Of a stretch of 64,000 bases of DNA, positions 46,402-55,134 are shown one piece after another (position 1 is the stretch's first letter; the number at the start of each line of letters is the position of its first letter). Both the position numbers and the translations under genes were made by a program. The notes beneath the pieces were generated by a model that was not told the DNA's origin, ran no database searches, and was given only the letters and a program-made list of their open reading frames with translations. The stretch comes from JBIOWF01 sp044868295 (lineage in GTDB: Bacteria > Actinomycetota > Actinomycetes > Streptosporangiales > Streptosporangiaceae). The DNA is taken from NCBI GenBank assembly GCA_044868295.1, contig JBIOWF010000229.1, positions 1 through 64,000 on the forward strand, written 5' to 3'.

Positions 46402-47330
46402 GCGAAAGCGTGGCCGCGGCGCAGACGCAAGGCGTTGAGCTGCTGCTGGATGGTCTCGCGAACCTGGTCGGTGAGGTTGAACACGAGCATCGGGTCGTCG
46501 GCGTCCGCGGGGTCGAACTCGTCGGTGCGGATCGGCTCGCCGAACTCGATCAGCCACTTGGACGGCAGCGGGATCAGCCCGAAGAGGCCGAACCAGGGGA
46601 AGAACGGCGTGATCGGCAGGTACGGCACACCGAGCAGCCTGGCCAGCGCGGGGAAGTCGCCGATCTTGGGGTAGATCTCCTCGGCGCCGACGATGGCGCA
46701 CGGCAGGATCGGCACGCCCGCCCGGATGGCCGAGGCCACGAATCCCCCGCGGCCGAACCGCTGGAGCTTGTAGCGCTGGGAGAACGGCTTGCCGACGCCC
46801 TTGAAGCCCTCGGGGAACACCCCGACGAGCTCGCCCTTGCGCAGCAGCCGGTCGGCGTCCTCGGGACAGGCCAGGGTGTGGCCGGTCTTGCGGGACAGAT
46901 GACCCATGACGGGAAGCTGGTAGACCAGGTCGGCCCCCAGCAGGCGGACCGCACGGTGAGCCTCGTCGTGCAACGCCACCTGCATCATCAGCGCGTCGAC
47001 GGGGAGGGTCCCTGAGTGGTTGCCCACGACCAGCGCGCCGGACTCCACGGGGACGTTGTCGAGGCCGAGCGTCTCGACGCGGAACCAGTGGCGGTAGAGC
47101 GGCCGGATCAACTCCAGCAGGACCTTGTCGTTGAGCTCGGCGTCGAAACCGAACTCGTCGACCTCGTAGTCGCCCGAGATCCGCCGCCGGATGAAGCCGA
47201 ACAGCTCCGCGAGCCGGTCCGCGTACGGCTCAGAGTCCGGCTCAGAGTCCGGCTCCGGCTCGGGCGCGCCGCGCACGGAGGTGATGGGGATCACCTGGGC
47301 GCGTTCTTCGGGAACCTCCACGTGACTCAC
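46389..47330 (-). CDS. PlsC-like lysophospholipid acyltransferase
   Basis: The 313-residue protein has the acyltransferase motif I as VVGNHSGTLPVD (the NHxxxxxD type), motif III in GVFPEGFKGVGKP, and a proline motif IPILPCAIVGAEEIYP-like segment. It probably transfers an acyl chain to a lysophospholipid or glycerol phosphate at the membrane. An acidic N-terminal stretch (PEPEPDSEPDSEPY) precedes the domain. Its GTG overlaps the SDR stop as GTGA. It ends inside a tandem repeat array. Confidence 0.87.
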   Translation of the reverse strand: MSHVEVPEERAQVIPITSVRGAPEPEPDSEPDSEPYADRLAELFGFIRRRISGDYEVDEFGFDAELNDKVLLELIRPLYRHWFRVETLGLDNVPVESGALVVGNHSGTLPVDALMMQVALHDEAHRAVRLLGADLVYQLPVMGHLSRKTGHTLACPEDADRLLRKGELVGVFPEGFKGVGKPFSQRYKLQRFGRGGFVASAIRAGVPILPCAIVGAEEIYPKIGDFPALARLLGVPYLPITPFFPWFGLFGLIPLPSKWLIEFGEPIRTDEFDPADADDPMLVFNLTDQVRETIQQQLNALRLRRGHAFAPFS

Positions 47331-48349
47331 CGCCTCGCCACCAGACCGGACAGCCAGTCGACCATGCTAAGCGGCAGACTTCCCGAAAGGTTACGAGAGC
47401 GAAGAAAGTCGTCGAATGCGGCAGCCGTGCTGAACTTGGGCTTCCAGCCCAGCTCGACGGCAAGCCGGGAGGCGTCGACGGCGCGGCCGTGGCTCATCAG
47501 GGCCAGTTGCTCGGGCGAGAAGTCCACCCGGCCGACACCCCGCGCCATCTCCCCGAGCAGCCGGAATGCCGGCGAAGGCACCGGGAGCGTCGGCCGGCCC
47601 GCACGCCGCAGGCACTGGGACAGCAATAGGACCCCGTCGCCGGTCACGTTGAACGTGCCGGGATGGTCCTCGACCGCCATCCGGCGCAGCACCTCGACCG
47701 CGTCGTCCTCGTGAACGAACTGCAACCTCGGGTCGAAGCCGAACACGGTCGGGAGCATCGGCTGGGAGAAGTAGCGCGACAGCGGCGAGTCGACGCCCGG
47801 CCCCATGAAGTTGGCGAACCGGAGAGTCGACGTGACGATGTCGGGACGCCGCCGGGCGAAGCCCCGGACGTAGCCCTCGACCTCCAGGGCGTCCTTGGCG
47901 TACCCGGAATGCGGGACCTCGACGGGCTCGCTCTCCTCGGTGAAGACGGCCGGGTCGTGCGGCGACGAGCCGTACACGGCCGTCGTGGAACGCACGACCA
48001 CTCTGCGCACCGTCGCGGACCGCTGGCAGGCGCCCAGCAGTTGCATGGTGCCGATGACGTTGTGCTCCTTCATGGCCGACCGGCTCTTCGCAGGGCCGCT
48101 GACCAGGCTCATGTGCACAACGGTGTCGATGTCCGCCGCCGCGATGACCTGCGCGATGTCGGGGCTACGCAGATCGACGCGGACGAATTCGGTGCGCCCG
48201 AGTCGCGTGCCGCCGTCCCTTGTCAACGACGGTGGGGGCACCGTGTCGACTCCGATGACCCGGTCGATGTCCGGATCGGCGGCGAGAATGCTCGCTACTC
48301 GAGCACCGATGTGACGAGAGACCCCAGTGACGAGCACGGTGTGGGTCAT
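47327..48349 (-). CDS. NAD-dependent epimerase/dehydratase (extended SDR)
   Basis: The 340-residue protein has the nucleotide motif VLVTGVSRHIGARVASIL at the N-terminus. RSTTAVYGSSPHDPAVF and HSGYAKDALEVEGYV supply the catalytic serine/threonine and YxxxK (Y-A-K). The substrate is unknown; sugar nucleotides or steroid-like compounds are typical for the family. A GAGG precedes the ATG. It overlaps the acyltransferase gene by four bases, which suggests a shared role in the cell envelope. Confidence 0.87.
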   Translation of the reverse strand: MTHTVLVTGVSRHIGARVASILAADPDIDRVIGVDTVPPPSLTRDGGTRLGRTEFVRVDLRSPDIAQVIAAADIDTVVHMSLVSGPAKSRSAMKEHNVIGTMQLLGACQRSATVRRVVVRSTTAVYGSSPHDPAVFTEESEPVEVPHSGYAKDALEVEGYVRGFARRRPDIVTSTLRFANFMGPGVDSPLSRYFSQPMLPTVFGFDPRLQFVHEDDAVEVLRRMAVEDHPGTFNVTGDGVLLLSQCLRRAGRPTLPVPSPAFRLLGEMARGVGRVDFSPEQLALMSHGRAVDASRLAVELGWKPKFSTAAAFDDFLRSRNLSGSLPLSMVDWLSGLVARR

Positions 48350-48419
48350 CGTCGCCTCACAGGGATATGCGTGTTCACGGTCGCCCGGCCCCTCGGGACC
48401 GGTGCGCGCTCCGTCTCGA

Positions 48420-48518
48420 CTACTTCTTGTTACGCCGCTGGATGCGGGTCTTCTTGAGCAGCTTGCGGTGCTTCTTCTTCGCCATGCGCTTACGGCGCTT
48501 CTTGATCACAGAGCCCAC
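48420..48518 (-). CDS. 32-residue basic protein (AURKAIP1/COX24-type, bTHX-like)
   Basis: This very short, highly basic product starts [18 protein letters not shown] and ends in RIQRRNKK. It fits the actinobacterial AURKAIP1/COX24-domain peptides, which sit on the small ribosomal subunit. A GGGGG stretch lies six bases upstream of the GTG. It is too short for most gene finders. It lies between the HTH gene and the SDR gene on the same strand, as in Streptomyces. Confidence 0.85.
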   Translation of the reverse strand: MGSVIKKRRKRMAKKKHRKLLKKTRIQRRNKK

Positions 48519-48681
48519 GGGACCCCCAGGTGAAGGTGGTGAATGCCAAACCGGTGTGCGAGCGCACACCGGCTCAACAGACTACCGGCGATCCACTGTC
48601 GATCGCTCCCCCGGGGGGACCCCATGTAGCCGCTAGTGAACCGTGCGCTTGTTAACCGCTGGTTTCAGCTGCCTCGTCTCT

Positions 48682-48885
48682 TCATCCAGCCTCGATGAAC
48701 GCATCCCTGAGGTAGTCGTGTACCGCCTGCTCGGGCACTCTGAAGGACCGGCCGACCCTGATGGCCGGCAACTCACCCGAGTGCACGAGCCGGTACACCG
48801 TCATCTTGGACACCCGCATGACGGTAGCCACTTCAGCCACCGTCAGGAACTTCACCTCGCTGAGAGGTCTTTCGCCTGCAGCCAT
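48682..48885 (-). CDS. Excisionase-type helix-turn-helix protein
   Basis: The 67-residue protein is a single HTH of the BldC/excisionase type: VKFLTVAEVATVMRVSKMTVYRLVHSGELPAIRVGRSFRVPEQAVHDYL (read in segments). The same protein occurs next to the small basic peptide gene in Streptomyces, where it is reported as a BldD target. The ATG at 48885 has GAGG seven bases upstream. It probably binds DNA, targets unknown. Two CGCACGTGT direct repeats lie in its promoter region. Confidence 0.85.
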   Translation of the reverse strand: MAAGERPLSEVKFLTVAEVATVMRVSKMTVYRLVHSGELPAIRVGRSFRVPEQAVHDYLRDAFIEAG

Positions 48886-49197
48886 CGGACGCCTCTTCCG
48901 CACGTGTTTCCGGGTTATCCCCACTGGTGCCATCGCTCACGCACGTGTACTGCTGTCAGCGTAAGTCCGGACTCCGCGTAGGCAAACCCCCCATTTCATC
49001 AGTCACCGGAGCCGTGTGCCGTCAAAATCGAGAAAATCGCTGGCAGCAGCAGGGCCGTGCCCCTCGCCTCAATCTTGGAACGGACCAACTTCTCTCACAT
49101 TAGAGTCGTCTGGGATCACCAAAAAGTTGGCAAACGGTGGACACACCAGTAGAAAGGCGTGCGCGAAAAGCCCGTTTCGGGAGGCCCGAATTCGGAC
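48886..49197. other. Intergenic region with two CGCACGTGT repeats
   Basis: The 312 bases between the phosphatase gene end and the HTH gene start contain no convincing gene. CGCACGTGT occurs twice, at 48899-48907 and 48940-48948, in direct orientation and close to the HTH start. The remainder, moderately AT-rich at 49090-49180, shows no clear structure. Confidence 0.5.
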
Positions 49198-49977
49198 TTA
49201 GAGGCCGTTAGTGATCCTATTCAGGAGATAAGCCGTCAACGGGGCGTAATATCTTGGCAACACATTGTCATCAAGGGGCACCGCCACGGCGATTTTCCCC
49301 TCCGCCTCGCCTACGAAGAGTGCCGGGTCGTTGCTGTCCGCGAACCCCACCGCGTCGATTCCGGCCTCTCCCGCCGCCCCGGCCCAGCCGTGATCGGCGA
49401 TCACGAAGTCGGGGCGCTCCTCGGCCAGGATGGCGCGCATCGGCTCCGGATCGTGGGTGTGCACCAGCGCCCCGCCGTCGCTGAGCATGGCCACGTCGTC
49501 CAGGTAACGGATCTTCCTCCGCCGCCCGAATCCGCCGCTCACATAGCTCCAGCCCTCGGCGGGGGCGACCGGCGTGGCGCCGTGCGCCGCGACGAACCGG
49601 GCCAGCGCCAGGTGGATGGTCAGCAGGCCGGTCGGGTGGCCGGTGGCGATCAGGATGCGAGGACTGTCCTGGCGCAGCGCCTCGGCGATGCGATCTCCCA
49701 TCGCCTCCACCGCGTCGACCGTACGCTCCGGATCGATGGTGTCCTGACCCTCCCTGTGGGAGGGATCGGCGACGACGCCCACGCGCTTGGCCATCAGCTC
49801 CAGAACGTCGGGGAATCCCCACTCGCCGTCGAAACTGAGGCCGAACATGTAGTGGGGGTCGCCGATGGCCAGCGACCGGTAGTGGTCGAGGTTGTTCTCG
49901 CGCGGGGTCGCGACGTCGCCGGCGATTCTCGTTCTGATCAGGTGTTCGACGAGTTCGGCGCGGTTGGGGGCGGTCAC
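49198..49977 (-). CDS. Conserved actinobacterial phosphatase-like protein
   Basis: The 259-residue protein is known from Streptomyces genomes as a phosphatase, though without a clear classical motif. Conserved segments here are DHYRSLAIGDPHYMFGL, ILIATGHPTGLLTIHLA, VHTHDPEPMRAIL and PDFVIADHGWAGAAGE. The histidine- and aspartate-rich loops could bind metal. The start is a GTG at 49977. An 11-codon frame starting in the acuC stop (GTGA) ends five bases before it. Substrate unknown. Confidence 0.75.
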   Translation of the reverse strand: MTAPNRAELVEHLIRTRIAGDVATPRENNLDHYRSLAIGDPHYMFGLSFDGEWGFPDVLELMAKRVGVVADPSHREGQDTIDPERTVDAVEAMGDRIAEALRQDSPRILIATGHPTGLLTIHLALARFVAAHGATPVAPAEGWSYVSGGFGRRRKIRYLDDVAMLSDGGALVHTHDPEPMRAILAEERPDFVIADHGWAGAAGEAGIDAVGFADSNDPALFVGEAEGKIAVAVPLDDNVLPRYYAPLTAYLLNRITNGL

Positions 49978-50014
49978 AGGAGTTACAGCGCTCCTCGGCT
50001 CGTCATGATTCCGT

Positions 50015-51178
50015 TCACGGCATCGGATCCAGCCCGTGGTAGGGGAAGACCGCGTTCCGGGTGGCCATGATCGCTTGATCGATCGGGTCTCCCGGATCGT
50101 AGCCTGCCGAGATGTCGCGGAAGTCCGGGGTGCGCCCATCTGACATCGTCAGCGGCGGCGTCTCTCCGGTCCGGTCCCGCACCAGGGTCCGCCAGCTCTG
50201 CGGCGTCGTGGTCGCCGGATCGATGGGACTGCCCGCCGCCTCGGCGATCAGATGGGTCCACGCCCGCGGCACGACCTGGACGAGCTCGTAGCCCCCGCCT
50301 CCCGTGGCGACCCATCGCCCGCCGGCGGTCTCGTGGGCCAGCCGGTGCAGCGCGGCGTAGGCCGTACGCTGACCGTCGACACTGAGCATCAGATGGGCCA
50401 GCGGGTCGAGGGCGTGGCTGTCGCACCCGTGCTGCGTCACGAGCACCTGCGGCCCGAACTCGCGCAGCAGTGGCGGCACGACGGCGTGGAAGGCGCGCAG
50501 CCAGTCGCCGTCGCCGCAGCCCGCCGCAAGCGCGACGTTGACCGCGGTGCCCTGGGCGCCGGTCTCGCCGGGGAATCCGGTGCCCGGAAACAGGGTGCGC
50601 GGGCTCTCGTGCAGGCTGATCGTGAGCACCCGCGGATCGTCGTGGAACAGGGCCTGGACCCCGTCGCCGTGATGCACGTCCACGTCCACGTAGGCGACCT
50701 TCGACGCGCCCTGTGAGAGCAGCCACGCGATCGCGACCGCCGGGTCGTTGTAGACGCAGAAGCCACTTGCCGTGTCCGCCATGGCGTGGTGCAGCCCGCC
50801 CGCCACGTTCACCGCGTGTTCGGCCCGGCCGGTCCACACCGCCCTGGCCGCCTCCAGAGTCGCTCCCGCGATCAGCGCCGAGGCCTCGTGCACTCCCGCG
50901 AAGGCGGGGTTGTCGGCGGTGCCCAGCCCGCAACTCAGATCGGGCCTGCCCGTCGCGGAGACGCCCTTGACCGCATCGATGTAGTCCCGTTTGTGCACCA
51001 GCGCGAGCTCGTCATCACTGGCCGGCTCGCAGCCGGACAGCTCGACCCCGTCGAGCACGCCCAGATCACGGGCGAGCTCCATGGTCAGCTCGACGCGCAC
51101 GGGTGCGAGCGGATGCCCGGGGCCGAAGTTGTACGACGTCAGCGCGTCGTCCCAGACCACCCGGACCGCGTCGCTCAT
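50015..51178 (-). CDS. acuC: Acetoin utilization protein AcuC (class I/II deacetylase fold)
   Basis: The 387-residue protein has the histone-deacetylase fold. GGLHHAMADTASGFCVYNDPA holds the histidine pair (in segments). KVAYVDVDVHHGDGVQALF carries zinc ligands of the DVDVHHGDG type. Later comes VLVTQHGCDSHALDPLAHL with the third aspartate. In Bacillus, AcuC deacetylates acetyl-CoA synthetase. The ATG at 51178 overlaps the stop of a 19-codon mini-ORF and is preceded by GAGGGGGCG. Confidence 0.92.
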   Translation of the reverse strand: MSDAVRVVWDDALTSYNFGPGHPLAPVRVELTMELARDLGVLDGVELSGCEPASDDELALVHKRDYIDAVKGVSATGRPDLSCGLGTADNPAFAGVHEASALIAGATLEAARAVWTGRAEHAVNVAGGLHHAMADTASGFCVYNDPAVAIAWLLSQGASKVAYVDVDVHHGDGVQALFHDDPRVLTISLHESPRTLFPGTGFPGETGAQGTAVNVALAAGCGDGDWLRAFHAVVPPLLREFGPQVLVTQHGCDSHALDPLAHLMLSVDGQRTAYAALHRLAHETAGGRWVATGGGGYELVQVVPRAWTHLIAEAAGSPIDPATTTPQSWRTLVRDRTGETPPLTMSDGRTPDFRDISAGYDPGDPIDQAIMATRNAVFPYHGLDPMP

Positions 51179-51234
51179 CTCGCCCCCTCGCCTGCCGGCT
51201 CGGAGCCGGGGCCGCGATCGCTTCGCTCCGTCAT
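51175..51234 (-). CDS. Mini-ORF before acuC (19 codons)
   Basis: A 19-codon ORF reads MTERSDRGPGSEPAGEGAR. Its TGA overlaps the acuC ATG (ATGA), and the GAGGGGGCG for acuC lies inside it. It looks like a variant of the SERSER unit in the hem spacer (TERSDR for SERSER, EPAGEGA for EPLGEGV). The upstream side does not touch another gene. Confidence 0.42.
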   Translation of the reverse strand: MTERSDRGPGSEPAGEGAR

Positions 51235-51262
51235 GCCCTCGAAATTACCTGAAGCCGCAGAA

Positions 51263-51326
51263 GGCCCCGGCTTCAGGGCGGGGATGAACGCGGTCCCCGT
51301 CGGGGGACGGCCCGCCTTCAGGCGGG
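51263..51326 (-). terminator. Three adjacent hairpins downstream of the ABC operon
   Basis: Three short stems follow each other: CCCCG/CGGGG with a nine-base loop (51264-51282), GTCCCC-GTCG-GGGGAC (51293-51308) and CCCGCC-TTCA-GGCGGG (51311-51326). They lie about 140-200 bases after the permease stop and before acuC. A terminator is the simplest reading. The TTCAGG loops resemble the end hairpins of IS200/IS605-type elements, so a relic is possible. Confidence 0.5.
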
Positions 51327-51463
51327 ACAACCGGAGCGCGCAGCGCGGACCAGGGGTTCTTGTAGGCGATGTTCGGGTCGCGGACCGACCGCCGGAGCAC
51401 CACCGCCGGCACCTCGCCCGGCCACGCCCGCCCGACATCGGTTCCCGGCATCCGGCACCAAGG

Positions 51464-52648
51464 TCACTCCGTCCGCAGAGCGATCACCGGGTCCAGTTTC
51501 CCGGCGCGCCGGGCCGGGGCGACACCGAAGAACACGCCGACCGCCGCCGAAACACCGAATGCCAGCGCGATGGACCACGAGGTGATCGCGGCCGGGACCG
51601 GAGACACGGCCTGGATCAGCAGCGCGCCGCCCACCCCGATCAGGATGCCGATCAGCCCGCCGATCGTCGTCAGGAGCACCGCCTCGATGAGGAACTGGCC
51701 CAGGATGTCCCGCTGACGGGCGCCGAGCGCCTTGCGCAGACCGATCTCCTTGGTCCGCTCCCGGACGCTGACCAGCATGATGTTGGACACGCCCACCCCG
51801 CCGACCAGCAGCGAGATGCCGGCGATCGCGGCCAGCACACCGGTGAGCATGCTGAGGACCGTGCCGATCGTGCCGAGCAGTTGAGTCTGGGTCACCGCGG
51901 AGAACTTCTCGTCCGGATAGCGGGTGTTCAGCGCGTCGACCACCCGGCGCTGCAGCGGCTCGATCTCGTCCGGGCCGGAGGCGCCCACCGCGATGCCGTT
52001 GATCCTCGACAGGCCGATGAGCCGCTGTGCGGTGGTGACCGGGATGTGCACCTCCTGGTCGCGCGCCACGCCGAAGGTGGAACCCACCGTCTCGTACACG
52101 CCGATCACCCGGAACCGCACGCCCGCGATGGTGACCTGCCGTCCGAGCGGATCGACATCGCCGAACAGCTTGCCCGCCACCTCAGCGCCGAGGATGGCCA
52201 CCCTCCGGCGCGTGTCGACGTCGGTCTCGCTCAGGTGCCTCCCCCGGCGCAGCGGCCGGTCGAAGATGTTGGGCAGGTTCTCGTCGGTCCCGGTCAGCGT
52301 GGCGAACACCTCGGTCCGGCCCACCCGCACGGACTCGCCCGAGTTGACGGCCACCGTCACCTTCGACGGATCCCCGACGACCCGCCGCACGTAGGCGACG
52401 TCCGACAGGTCGAGCCGGCTCTGCGTGGGCGCCGCACCGAGACCGACCTGGCCGGGAACGACCAGGATGATGTTGCTGCCCAGCCCGGCGATCTCCTTCT
52501 CGACCGCGTTCTTGGCACCCGTGCCGATCGCGACCAGGATCACCACCGCCGAAACACCGATGATCACACCGAGCATGGTGAGCGTGCTGCGCAGCCGGTT
52601 GACCCGCAGCGCCTCCAGGGCCATCCGCAGCGCCTCGGCCGTCCTCAC
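51464..52648 (-). CDS. MacB-like ABC transporter permease
   Basis: The 394-residue permease has one N-terminal helix (TMLGVIIGVSAVVILVAIG), a large exported MacB-PCD domain and three C-terminal FtsX helices (ISLLVGGVGVSNIMLVSV, with RTKEIGLRKALGARQ between them). It works with the ATPase coded just upstream and the lipoprotein adaptor. The GTG start overlaps the ATPase stop as GTGA. The substrate is unknown; macrolides, peptides or lipoproteins are typical for the family. Confidence 0.92.
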   Translation of the reverse strand: MRTAEALRMALEALRVNRLRSTLTMLGVIIGVSAVVILVAIGTGAKNAVEKEIAGLGSNIILVVPGQVGLGAAPTQSRLDLSDVAYVRRVVGDPSKVTVAVNSGESVRVGRTEVFATLTGTDENLPNIFDRPLRRGRHLSETDVDTRRRVAILGAEVAGKLFGDVDPLGRQVTIAGVRFRVIGVYETVGSTFGVARDQEVHIPVTTAQRLIGLSRINGIAVGASGPDEIEPLQRRVVDALNTRYPDEKFSAVTQTQLLGTIGTVLSMLTGVLAAIAGISLLVGGVGVSNIMLVSVRERTKEIGLRKALGARQRDILGQFLIEAVLLTTIGGLIGILIGVGGALLIQAVSPVPAAITSWSIALAFGVSAAVGVFFGVAPARRAGKLDPVIALRTE

Positions 52649-53598
52649 GCGTCCTCCCGCGATCCGGTACGGCTGCCGCCTGCGGCCTCGCCGGGTCCAG
52701 TACGGCCGGCACCACCCGCCTCACCCGGTCCAGTACGGCCGGCACCACCCGCCTCGCCGAGCCTGGCATGGCGGCCGCCGCCCGCCTCTCCCGATGCGGT
52801 ATGGCCGCCGCCGGCCCCTCCATATCCGGCATGCCGGCCGCCACCGGGCTCTCCCGGCCCTGTACGGCCGGCCGCGGCGGGGACCGTACCCGAACCGGAG
52901 TCGAGCTCGATGAGCCCGTCGCGGACGTGGATCTGGCGGCGGGCGCGTTCCGCCACCTCGGGCTCGTGTGTGACGAGGACGACCGCGACCCCGCCCTCCT
53001 CGTTGAGGCGCTGAAGGAGGTTCATCACCTCCGTGCCGTTTCGCGTGTCGAGGTTTCCGGTCGGCTCGTCCGCCAGGACGACCTTCGGATCACCGACCAA
53101 CGCGCGGGCGATGGCCACCCGCTGCTGCTCGCCGCCGGACATCTGCGAGGGCCGGTGGTCCAGCCGGTGGCCGAGCCCGACGGCCTCCAGCGCCTCCTTC
53201 GCCGCGCGGCGGCGCTCGCTCCGCGCCACCCCGCGATAGACCAGCGGCAGCGCGACGTTGTCGAGCGCCGACGTGCGGGCCAGCAGGTGGAAGGACTGGA
53301 AGACGAAGCCGATGGTCTCGTTGCGCAGCTCGGCGAGCTGTGTGTCGTCGAGCGTCGAGACGTCGACGCCGCCCACCTTGAGGGTGCCGGTGGTCGGCCG
53401 GTCGAGGCACCCGAGCAGATGCATCAGCGTCGACTTGCCCGACCCGGACGGCCCGAGGATCGCCGCGAACTCCCCCTGGTCGATGCGCAGGTTCACCCCG
53501 CGCAACGCGTCGACGGACACGCCTTCGAGCTGGTAGGACCGGGTGAGATCGACCGCGTCGAAAGCGCTCGCCGAAGTCTCGGCGGCTCCCACGATCAT
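52645..53598 (-). CDS. MacB/LolD-type ABC transporter ATPase with repeat tail
   Basis: The ATPase has Walker A in [17 protein letters not shown], the signature [15 protein letters not shown], and Walker B in [13 protein letters not shown]. After the domain ends near [11 protein letters not shown] a tail of about 75 residues follows. It is built of [11 protein letters not shown] repeats, coded by 40-50 base DNA repeats. The tail is absent from ordinary LolD/MacB ATPases. I use the ATG at 53598; a GTG at 53673 with AAAGG upstream is also possible. Confidence 0.9.
   Translation of the reverse strand: MIVGAAETSASAFDAVDLTRSYQLEGVSVDALRGVNLRIDQGEFAAILGPSGSGKSTLMHLLGCLDRPTTGTLKVGGVDVSTLDDTQLAELRNETIGFVFQSFHLLARTSALDNVALPLVYRGVARSERRRAAKEALEAVGLGHRLDHRPSQMSGGEQQRVAIARALVGDPKVVLADEPTGNLDTRNGTEVMNLLQRLNEEGGVAVVLVTHEPEVAERARRQIHVRDGLIELDSGSGTVPAAAGRTGPGEPGGGRHAGYGGAGGGHTASGEAGGGRHARLGEAGGAGRTGPGEAGGAGRTGPGEAAGGSRTGSREDA
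52655..52880. repeat. Degenerate 40-50-base repeats in the ATPase 3' end
   Basis: A unit containing CAGTACGGCCGGCACCACCC recurs nearly perfectly in the first two copies, followed by two or three diverged copies. They encode the glycine-rich tail of the ABC ATPase. Copy number probably varies between strains. Confidence 0.65.
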
Positions 53599-53700
53599 GA
53601 GAGGGGTTCCCGCCGGCCGCGCGGGATCATCGCGCCTGTCTGCATGCTCGCGTACGGAGTCAATGCAGGTCACCGGCCTTTCTGGGAAGGATCTGCCTGG

Positions 53701-55080
53701 TCACGAGAGGGGTTGGGCGGGACGCACGGTGTCGGCGCCCTTCACGACGACGCGGTCGCCGACCGCGAGGCCCGACAGGATCTCGACCTCCGCGTCACCC
53801 TGGGCGCCGAGCTTGACCACCCGGCGTTCCGCCTTGCCGTTCCGGGCCACCCAGACCACGCTCTCCCTGCCGCTGCTGACGATCGCCGAGGCCGGCACCG
53901 CCACCGCGTCCGGCGACTCCCGCACGGTCAGCCGGACGACCGCGCTCATCCCCGGTTTGGGCTTGGGCGCGGGGCTGCCGTCGTCGAAGCCGCCCTTGCC
54001 GAGCGTGAGCCGTACGGGATAGCTGACGCCTCCGGTGGCGCCCTCCTTGGGAGTGACCCCCACACCGGTCACCTCCGCCGTGTAGGTGGCACCGGTCACC
54101 GCGTCGAACTCGACCTCGGCCCGCGTCCCCTTGCGGACCAGGAGGACATCGGTCTCGTCCACGTCGGCGGAGAGGGTGAGCTTGGAGACATCCGTCACGG
54201 TCACGATCGTGTCCCCGGCGGAGACCGGAACGCCGGTCGCGATCGCGCCTCCCGACCGGCCGCCGGACGCGCCGCCCGCCTGGCCGACGAGACTCGCCGG
54301 CAGCTGGCTGGCGAGTGCTCCGAGGCCCGCCGTACCGCCGCCTCCCGAGGGGCCGCCCAGCGTGATGACCCCGCCGAACGGTGCTTTTATGACCAGCCCC
54401 TTCACCGTCGTCTTCGCGACCTTCACCGCGGACCTGGCCTGGGATCTGGATGCCGCCTGGAGCGAGGACATCGAGGCGCTGAGACCGCCGAGACCCGCGC
54501 CGAGCTGGCCGGTCACCTGCGAGAGCACTCGGTTGACCGACCTGTTGAGCCCGTTGACGACCTCGCTGAGCGCGCGCTGCTGCGCCTTCTGCTGGGCCTC
54601 GGCCGCGTCGACGGCGGAGAGCAGCTGCGCTCTGATCGCCGGATCCTCGATCTTCGCGGCGGCCTTCCTCGCCCTGGCCAGGTAGCGCCGGACCTCGCTG
54701 TCCAGCGAGCCGGAGATCTTCAGCGGGGGCAGCCTAACCGACGGCGTGCCGCCTCCCATGGAGACCGGCCGGGAGGCCTGCTTCTCGGCCTTACGCGCCT
54801 GGTCGAGCTGATCCTCGGCCTGCGGCGAGCTGATTTTGGCGAGGATCTGCCCCTTGTCCACGGTGTCGCCGTCCTGCACGTACAGCTTGGCGACCGTGCC
54901 GGACGCGGGAGTGGTCAGGGTCGCCGTGGCCCGCGCGCCGACTGTGGCGGGGGCTTCGACGACCTCTCTCACCGCCTGCCGGGTGACGGCGGCGAGTTGC
55001 GCCTTCGACGGCTCAGCGTTTGAGCAGCCGGCCAGGAGAAACGCGATGAGGAGCGGGGGGATTCCGCGACGAATCGTCAC
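53701..55080 (-). CDS. Periplasmic-adaptor-like lipoprotein (HlyD/MacA family)
   Basis: The 459-residue protein begins with a lipoprotein signal (PPLLIAFLLAGCSN). A split biotinyl-lipoyl domain follows (ASGTVAKLYVQDGDTVDKGQILAKI), then a long helical hairpin (about residues 95-220). Next comes the second lipoyl half and beta-barrel (VIKAPFGGVITL, SADVDETDVLLV), then a C-terminal membrane-proximal domain. It would link the MacB-like permease to the outside. A glycine-rich insertion lies in residues 240-285. The GTG start has no good ribosome-binding site. Confidence 0.9.
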   Translation of the reverse strand: MTIRRGIPPLLIAFLLAGCSNAEPSKAQLAAVTRQAVREVVEAPATVGARATATLTTPASGTVAKLYVQDGDTVDKGQILAKISSPQAEDQLDQARKAEKQASRPVSMGGGTPSVRLPPLKISGSLDSEVRRYLARARKAAAKIEDPAIRAQLLSAVDAAEAQQKAQQRALSEVVNGLNRSVNRVLSQVTGQLGAGLGGLSASMSSLQAASRSQARSAVKVAKTTVKGLVIKAPFGGVITLGGPSGGGGTAGLGALASQLPASLVGQAGGASGGRSGGAIATGVPVSAGDTIVTVTDVSKLTLSADVDETDVLLVRKGTRAEVEFDAVTGATYTAEVTGVGVTPKEGATGGVSYPVRLTLGKGGFDDGSPAPKPKPGMSAVVRLTVRESPDAVAVPASAIVSSGRESVVWVARNGKAERRVVKLGAQGDAEVEILSGLAVGDRVVVKGADTVRPAQPLS

Positions 55081-55134
55081 CCGGCCAATCGTAAAGGGAT
55101 GGTTGATCGCCCCCGCATCCCGCTCAGCGAATTC

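Noticed and set aside
49977..50017. 11-codon frame from the acuC stop to the phosphatase gene
   Set aside because: It starts in a GTGA overlap but ends five bases short of the next start and lacks the SER motif; chance is likely.
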